This document shows, piece after piece, positions 5,783 to 6,544 of a DNA stretch of 6,544 bases (the stretch's first letter is position 1; each line of letters opens with the position of its first letter). Position numbers and translations under genes: made by a program. The DNA comes from Gaiellasilicea sp035556515 (GTDB lineage: Bacteria > Actinomycetota > Thermoleophilia > Gaiellales > Gaiellaceae). The notes under the pieces are model-generated. The model saw nothing but the letters and a program-made list of their open reading frames with translations, was not told where the DNA came from and made no database searches. The DNA lies in NCBI GenBank assembly GCA_035556515.1, contig DATMEO010000148.1, positions 1 through 6,544 on the forward strand, written 5' to 3'.

Positions 5783-6257
5783 TCTCCGTATCGGCATCGG
5801 CGTCGATGCCCACGCGTTCGAGGACGGCGCGCCGCTGGTGCTGGGCGGCGTCGAGATCGAGCATCCACGCGGCCTCGCCGGGCACTCGGACGGCGACGTG
5901 ATCGCACACGCGCTCACCGATGCCGTGCTCGGCGCCGCGGGCCTCGGCGACATCGGCGCGTTGTTTCCCTCCGGCGACGCCCGCTGGCACGGCGCCGACT
6001 CGCTCGACCTGCTGCGCGACGCATTTGCGCAGGTGCGCGAGGCGGGCTTCGCGCTCGTGAACGCGGACTGCGTCCTGATCGGAGAGGAGCCTCGGATCGC
6101 CGCCCACCGCGAGGAGATGCGCCGTCGCCTCTCCGCCGCGCTCGGAGTCGAGCCGGAACGCGTGAACGTCCGCGCAACGACGACCGACCTCCTCGGCTTC
6201 ACCGGCCGCGGCGAGGGGCTCGCGGCCGAGGCGATCGCCCTCCTGGAGCGCGCCTGA
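5775..6257 (+). CDS. ispF: 2-C-methyl-D-erythritol 2,4-cyclodiphosphate synthase (IspF)
   Basis: IspF converts CDP-ME 2-phosphate to the cyclic diphosphate with release of CMP, the fifth MEP pathway step, as a trimer binding zinc or another divalent metal. The 160 residues are the normal length. They show RIGIGVDAH with metal ligands D11 and H13, GHSDGD (36-41), the third metal ligand H45 in HALTDAVLGAAGLGDIG, LFP (63-65) and the signature ATTTDLLGFTGRGEGLA (134-150). The Asp in TTTD replaces the Glu of E. coli, as I also recall in mycobacterial IspF. GTG at 5775 overlaps the HAD stop by 8 bases. The kinase for the intervening step, IspE, is not in this window. The final TGA overlaps the next gene by 4 bases. 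Confidence 0.96.
   Translation: MSDLRIGIGVDAHAFEDGAPLVLGGVEIEHPRGLAGHSDGDVIAHALTDAVLGAAGLGDIGALFPSGDARWHGADSLDLLRDAFAQVREAGFALVNADCVLIGEEPRIAAHREEMRRRLSAALGVEPERVNVRATTTDLLGFTGRGEGLAAEAIALLERA
6245..6248 (+). promoter_or_regulatory. Ribosome binding site supporting a CTG start of the last gene
   Basis: GGAG near the end of ispF stands 5 bases before CTG at 6254. No ATG, GTG or TTG occurs in that frame between about 6122 and the CTG. The spacing is what would be expected if CTG, overlapping the ispF TGA as CTGA, is the initiator. Confidence 0.5.
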
Positions 6258-6544
6258 AGCTCGTTTCCTACGCCGAGCGGCCGGACCTGATCGAGCGCCG
6301 CGACGAGCTCGGGGCAGCCTGGGACGAGTTCATGTACCACGACGCCGTCGCGAACCTGCACTGGAACCGCCAGTACGAGGAGTTTCCCGACCTGCAGCTG
6401 TTCCTCCTCGACGACGAACACCGGCTGCTCGCCGGGTCGAACGCCGTGCCGATCCCCTTTGGGCCGGACGAGTTGCCCGACGAAGGCTGGGACGCGGCGC
6501 TCGAGCAGGCGTTCGCCGGCCGGCCTGCGACGGCCGTCTCCGCG
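6254..6544 (+). CDS. Putative GNAT-like N-acetyltransferase, N-terminal part, runs off the window
   Basis: An open frame of 97 codons runs from CTG at 6254 to the window edge with no stop. It reads as real protein: LVSYAERPDL, then EFMYHDAVANLHWNRQYEEF, PDLQLFLLDDEHRLLAGSNAVPIPF, and a PDEGWDAALEQAF segment. This resembles the N-terminal region of actinobacterial proteins annotated as GNAT-family acetyltransferases, from memory. The acetyl-CoA-binding R/QxxGxG/A motif would lie beyond the window, so the family call is provisional. The start is inferred from GGAG 5 bases upstream and the 4-base overlap with the ispF stop. The first ATG in frame (in EFMYH) would remove about 26 conserved-looking residues. 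It appears to be the last visible gene of the carD operon. Confidence 0.65.
   Translation, partial: MKLVSYAERPDLIERRDELGAAWDEFMYHDAVANLHWNRQYEEFPDLQLFLLDDEHRLLAGSNAVPIPFGPDELPDEGWDAALEQAFAGRPATAVSA

Noticed and set aside
5298..6421. Long antisense frames opposite the HAD gene, ispF and the GNAT-like gene
   Set aside because: They cross three well-supported genes, have low-complexity Arg/Ser/Ala composition and no ribosome site of note.

Overview
The window is GC-rich, densely packed bacterial chromosome. The genes look actinobacterial: a CarD of the mycobacterial CdnL type sits directly in front of ispD and ispF, as I recall for Mycobacterium tuberculosis, and radA lies just upstream. The DUF6351 protein, very high GC and GTG/TTG starts fit Actinomycetota, perhaps a Thermoleophilia-like lineage. 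That placement is inference from recalled family resemblance, not from a search. I see no tRNA, rRNA, CRISPR array, insertion sequence or attachment site.

Layout. Bases 1-1496 hold the 3' part of a probably exported DUF6351-type alpha/beta hydrolase on the + strand. It converges on a - strand gene (1546-2415) for an exported six-bladed NHL-type beta-propeller, and the two share one perfect GC-rich hairpin (1513-1542) as a likely bidirectional terminator. A 115-base divergent spacer (2416-2530) separates the propeller gene from radA (2531-3889), a DNA repair and recombination ATPase. Both genes in this spacer lack a Shine-Dalgarno site and have a -10-like hexamer ending 7 bases before ATG, which suggests leaderless transcripts.

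A 112-base AT-richer gap (3890-4001) carries an extended -10 promoter and leader for a tight operon: carD (TTG start), ispD, a HAD-family gene, ispF and a GNAT-like gene that runs off the window. The gaps and overlaps are 9 bp, -10 bp, -8 bp and -4 bp. IspD and IspF catalyse the third and fifth steps of the non-mevalonate (MEP) isoprenoid pathway. CarD is an RNA polymerase-binding regulator that stabilises open complexes. The operon therefore couples a global transcription factor to isoprenoid precursor synthesis.

Most of this is housekeeping sequence. The points most worth a second look are the HAD protein between ispD and ispF, which lacks the second catalytic Asp of motif I; the probable CTG start of the last gene; the Shine-Dalgarno abutting the ispD start, with CarD and IspD in the same frame across one TAG; and the paired leaderless-looking divergent starts. 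I did not find a convincing undescribed system.
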